This document shows positions 61,523-64,000 of a DNA stretch of 64,000 bases, in pieces. The stretch is from Streptomyces gardneri (lineage in GTDB: Bacteria; Actinomycetota; Actinomycetes; Streptomycetales; Streptomycetaceae). The notes below the pieces were generated by a model that was given only the letters and a program-made list of their open reading frames with translations, was not told the origin of the DNA and searched no databases. Numbering within the stretch: the stretch's first letter is position 1; the number at the start of each line of letters is the position of its first letter. The position numbers and the translations under genes are program-made. The stretch covers positions 124,001 through 188,000 of the forward strand of contig NZ_BJMN01000013.1 of assembly GCF_006539185.1 (NCBI RefSeq), read 5' to 3'.

Positions 61523-62260
61523 TCAGTTCGGGTTCGTCGGACCCTGCGTCAGGTCGACCGCCGGCAGCGAGGGCAGGTGCCGCAGCACCGCCGTCTCCGC
61601 GCGCAGCAGCGCCAGCTCCTCACGCAGCCGCGTCGCCGTGTCCGGGGCCTGGAGCAGCCGCTGCTTCGACGGGGTGTCGAGCACCGCGGCCGCCGCGACC
61701 AGGTACGACACGACCGACGGGTCGTCCGGCAGCTCGCTCGTCGTCAGCGACCGCTCCCGCGCCCCCGCCAGCCGCTTCTGGTAGTTCCGGAAGGCCCGCA
61801 GCACGCCCTCGGAGAGGGTGCCCGCGTCCTCGCCCCGCTCCTCCGCGATCTCCTCGACCTCGGCGACCAGGAACGGTCCGCTCGCGTCGACCGAGAGGAG
61901 CTTGACCCGGGTCGTCCCGGTGGCCATGACCTCGAAGCTGCCGTTGGAGCGCTCGCGGATGCTCGCCGCGTCGGCGATACAGCCGACCCGGTGGAAGGCC
62001 TGGATCGGGTCGGCGCCGAAGCCGGCGGCGGGGCCCTTCTCCGGCAGGGCCGTCGGGTCCGGCATCCCGGGGGCGGTGGGCGCGACCTCGCGCCCGTCGC
62101 GGATGGCGACGACGGCGAAGCGGCGCGGCTCCGTGTCGTCGATCGTGAGCAGCTCCCGCATCATGGCGCGATAGCGCTCCTCGAAGACGTTCAGGGGCAG
62201 CACGAGGCCAGGGAACAGCACCGCGTTGAGCGGGAAGAGGGGCAGGCGAGCGGTGGTCAC
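61523..62260 (-). CDS. LON peptidase substrate-binding domain protein
   Basis: A 245-residue protein consisting of the Lon N-terminal (substrate-binding) domain without ATPase or protease domains. Signatures: RLPLFPLNAVLFPGLVLPLNVFEERYRAMMRELL at the N-terminus, RFAVVAIRDGREV, VGCIADAASIRERSNGSFEVMATGTTRVKLL, then a helical C-terminus. A role as an adaptor or in protein quality control is inferred only. TAGGCT (complement of 62268-62273) ends 7 nt before the GTG, and its TAG is also the upstream gene's stop codon. Confidence 0.9.
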   Translation of the reverse strand: MTTARLPLFPLNAVLFPGLVLPLNVFEERYRAMMRELLTIDDTEPRRFAVVAIRDGREVAPTAPGMPDPTALPEKGPAAGFGADPIQAFHRVGCIADAASIRERSNGSFEVMATGTTRVKLLSVDASGPFLVAEVEEIAEERGEDAGTLSEGVLRAFRNYQKRLAGARERSLTTSELPDDPSVVSYLVAAAAVLDTPSKQRLLQAPDTATRLREELALLRAETAVLRHLPSLPAVDLTQGPTNPN

Positions 62261-62270
62261 GGCGGCAAGC

Positions 62271-63311
62271 CTAATGGCCGCCGGGACCGCCCCGTCCGGC
62301 CCGTCCGTATCCGGGCCTCCACAGGGGCGTCCGGCCGGCCGACTCGGCCCGTACGAGGTCCCGCACGGCCAGGAACCGGCGGAGGGGATCCTCCTGCACG
62401 GCGCCCCGCGGCGCACCCCACGGGAAGGACGTCGCGTGGGGGCCGATCCGGCGGAACTCGTCCAGCGCGTCCGTCCACCGCGCGCGCTCCACCAGCACGT
62501 ACGCGAGGAGGTTGCGCACCTCGGCGGGCCACGGGTCGCCCGCGGGGAAGGCGGCCGAGAGGGCGAGCGCCCGGTCGGCGGCCCCGTCGAGCCGAGCCGC
62601 GGCCGCCGAACGGTCCGGCCTGGGCAGCGAACGGAGCCGGTCGTAGGCCGCGCGGACCGGGAGGGCCCGCACGAGCGAATCCGGGGCGGCGTCGTCGGCG
62701 GCCTGCTCGGCGAAGTCGAAGGCGGCCCGGTGCGAGCCGTACCACTGCGCGGAGAGGTACTTGAGCGCCGCGACATGGCTGCCGTAGTGGTGGGGGGAGC
62801 GGCGCACGGCCTGCTCCCACAGCGTCTCGAAGACGGCGTGCCCGGCGTGCTCACCGCGCGCGTGGTCCAGGGCGAGCCGCCACGGCACCGGATCGTGCGG
62901 CGCCTCCTCGGTGACCGTCCGGATCAGCGGGTCGAGCTCGCGCAGCCGCTCGGCCCGGGCGGGGGACTCCCAGGCGCGGCGGACGGCGAGCTGGGTCGAG
63001 ACGAGCAGGGCGTCGGGGTCGTGGGGCGCGGCGGCGAGCCAGTGGGCCAGCCAGTCGCCCCTGCTGTACGCGAAGGTGGCGAGCCGGGTGACGTACCGGT
63101 CGCGGTCCTCCCACTCGGCCGCGTCCCGGGTGGTGGCGAGCAGCTTCGCCGCGGGTTCCGGGTCGGCCAGCGCGGCGGCGACCAGGGCGGGGGCGAGCCG
63201 CTCGTCCGGGGCGTCGAGCAGCACGTCGTCGTCCGGCACGAGCCCGGCGGCGGACCGCGGGGTGTGCCGGGCCGAACGGACGGCGCCGATCAGGGCGCGG
63301 AGGAAGGCCAT
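62271..63311 (-). CDS. hypothetical helical (TPR-like) protein
   Basis: A 346-residue soluble, Ala/Arg-rich helical protein. Repeated helix pairs (LVSTQLAVRRAWESPARAERLRELDPLIRTV, VPWRLALDHARGEHAGHAVFETLWEQAVRRSPHHYGSHVAALKYLSAQWYGSHRAAFDFAEQAA) suggest a TPR or alpha-solenoid scaffold; the DPVPW and HYGSH segments recall DUF4034-type proteins but I cannot be sure. The ATG is directly preceded by the 21-bp palindrome at 63312-63332. Its stop overlaps the promoter of the LON gene. Function unknown. Confidence 0.7.
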   Translation of the reverse strand: MAFLRALIGAVRSARHTPRSAAGLVPDDDVLLDAPDERLAPALVAAALADPEPAAKLLATTRDAAEWEDRDRYVTRLATFAYSRGDWLAHWLAAAPHDPDALLVSTQLAVRRAWESPARAERLRELDPLIRTVTEEAPHDPVPWRLALDHARGEHAGHAVFETLWEQAVRRSPHHYGSHVAALKYLSAQWYGSHRAAFDFAEQAADDAAPDSLVRALPVRAAYDRLRSLPRPDRSAAAARLDGAADRALALSAAFPAGDPWPAEVRNLLAYVLVERARWTDALDEFRRIGPHATSFPWGAPRGAVQEDPLRRFLAVRDLVRAESAGRTPLWRPGYGRAGRGGPGGH

Positions 63312-63332
63312 GGTGCGACATATTTTCGCACC
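63312..63332 (-). promoter_or_regulatory. palindrome adjoining a start codon
   Basis: GGTGCGA (63312-63318) and TCGCACC (63326-63332) are exact complements around the AT-rich centre CATATTT. On the minus strand it abuts the ATG at 63311 and contains TATGTC as a possible -10. It looks like an operator. Confidence 0.5.
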
Positions 63333-63419
63333 GGGTCGTGCTGTTTCGCGCCCATCTGCCCAGCCCTTTCACCCCCACCTCACCCGGCCCCCTCACATCG
63401 CCGCCGCGGCGCGGCCCCA

Positions 63420-63485
63420 CGCCCCCGCGCGGCCTCCTCTTCTCCGCCTCGCCTCTGCCTTCCCTCCGCCTTCCCTCCGCCGGGC
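63420..63485. repeat. pyrimidine-rich tract
   Basis: A strongly C/T-biased stretch with CCTTCCCTCCG directly repeated (near 63458 and 63469). On the minus strand it is a polypurine tract upstream of the last gene's end. Confidence 0.5.
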
Positions 63486-63504
63486 CGAGGCGGCTTCCGT
63501 CGGG

Positions 63505-64000
63505 TCAGCCGCGGCGCAGGAGACGGGTCGCGCCCGCCGCCACGGTCGTCGCCAGGATCCAGCCGAGGAGTATCAGCACCGCCGCCGCCCACTGCCAGAC
63601 GCCCTCCAGGCGCCAGTAGCCGTCCTGCCCGAGGTTGATCACCGGCAGCAGCAGGTCCAGCGCGTACAGCGTGCCGTTCCACGCCGGAGCCTCGTCCTCC
63701 TTGAGCGGGATCGGGCGGTAGTGGGAGAAGGCCACCGTGCCCGCCGCCCACAGCACGGCCATCCACAGGGCGGCCCGGCCCGGCCGGTAGCCGTACGCCA
63801 CCGTCCAGTCCTGGACGAACCCCCACAGCTTCCCCGCCACCGGAAGCGTCTCCCGCCGGCGCCGCTGCTTGGCGAGGAGCACCTCGCGCGCGTCCGCGTC
63901 CTCCCCGCTGTTGCGCAGGACCGTCGCCAGCCGCTCGTACGGCTCGGGGGCGTACTCCGGGGTCGCCGCCGCCACCCACTCCAGGCGCCGGGCCAGCGGG
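63505..64000 (-). CDS. membrane protein C-terminal part, cut by window edge
   Basis: At least 165 residues of a protein whose N-terminus lies right of the window; the frame is open to the edge, so internal GTG and ATG codons need not be starts. The visible part has a helical segment (PYERLATVLRNSGEDADAREVLLAKQRRRRE), then spans (AALWMAVLWAAGTVAFSHYRPIPL, WQWAAAVLILLGWILATTVAAGA). In Streptomyces such proteins are labelled membrane-associated oxidoreductase, with no proven activity. The C-terminal domain resembles the pentapeptide/TPR-linked membrane family. Confidence 0.65.
   Translation of the reverse strand, partial: PLARRLEWVAAATPEYAPEPYERLATVLRNSGEDADAREVLLAKQRRRRETLPVAGKLWGFVQDWTVAYGYRPGRAALWMAVLWAAGTVAFSHYRPIPLKEDEAPAWNGTLYALDLLLPVINLGQDGYWRLEGVWQWAAAVLILLGWILATTVAAGATRLLRRG

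Overview
The window is a stretch of very GC-rich chromosome from a Streptomyces-type actinomycete. The evidence is the strong GC3 bias, frequent GTG and TTG starts, 4-nt ATGA/GTGA gene overlaps, many leaderless promoters, a complete actinobacterial dcw (division and cell wall) cluster with sepF, yggT/sepG and divIVA downstream, and family members typical of Streptomyces (DUF3040, SAV_6107-type HEPN, DUF4126, NYN protein). From memory the gene order matches the S. coelicolor SCO2106-to-SCO2053 neighbourhood; no database was consulted. No mobile element, prophage, CRISPR array, rRNA or tRNA was seen. This is conserved core chromosome, so the interest lies in regulation and in unusual residues.

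Layout. 1-7100: the left edge cuts a TPP riboswitch on the minus strand (for thiamine genes outside the window). It is followed on the plus strand by a FAD reductase, an Rv2175c-type wHTH protein, thiE, metF and a membrane protein with a Tyr/Gln-rich tail, then on the minus strand by a CrtI-like oxidoreductase and a DUF4126 membrane protein. 7100-10970: a minus-strand operon of a degenerate ABC ATPase, a YhgE/Pip membrane protein and a TetR regulator, with a 26-bp palindrome sitting on its promoter. 11000-18900: HEPN protein, methyltransferase and DUF3040 (plus), then moxR-DUF58-transglutaminase and carbonic anhydrase (minus).

19000-37000: rsmH-ftsL-ftsI-murE-murF-mraY-murD-ftsW-murG-ftsQ-ftsZ-pgeF-yggS-sepF-yggT-divIVA. 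Lipid I/II precursor synthesis, septal transpeptidase, Z-ring and its membrane anchors, and the polar growth organiser are encoded in one run. The ftsQ-ftsZ gap carries stacked promoters, inverted GACAC (WhiA-type) boxes and two hairpins. 37000-37735 is a gene-free, repeat-rich spacer.

37736-53000: ileS (minus) behind a translational T-box leader, with an altered HIGH motif (GAHH). Then DksA/TraR-like protein, lspA, rluD-type pseudouridine synthase, GNAT, Na+/H+ antiporter and hydrolase (plus), followed by a secreted M43-type protease, PhoD, a DsbA-like thioredoxin protein, a membrane protein and DUF2252 (minus). 53080-64000: dnaE, a 57-aa hydrophilic protein, an NYN-domain protein, an ABC-2 type exporter joined by a tiny bridging ORF, DUF2567, YbaK-type deacylase, a LON-domain protein and two poorly characterised minus-strand genes, the last one cut by the window edge.

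Many convergent gene pairs are separated by long perfect hairpins. At least ten genes have a -10-like hexamer ending 6-8 nt before the start codon, which indicates leaderless mRNAs.
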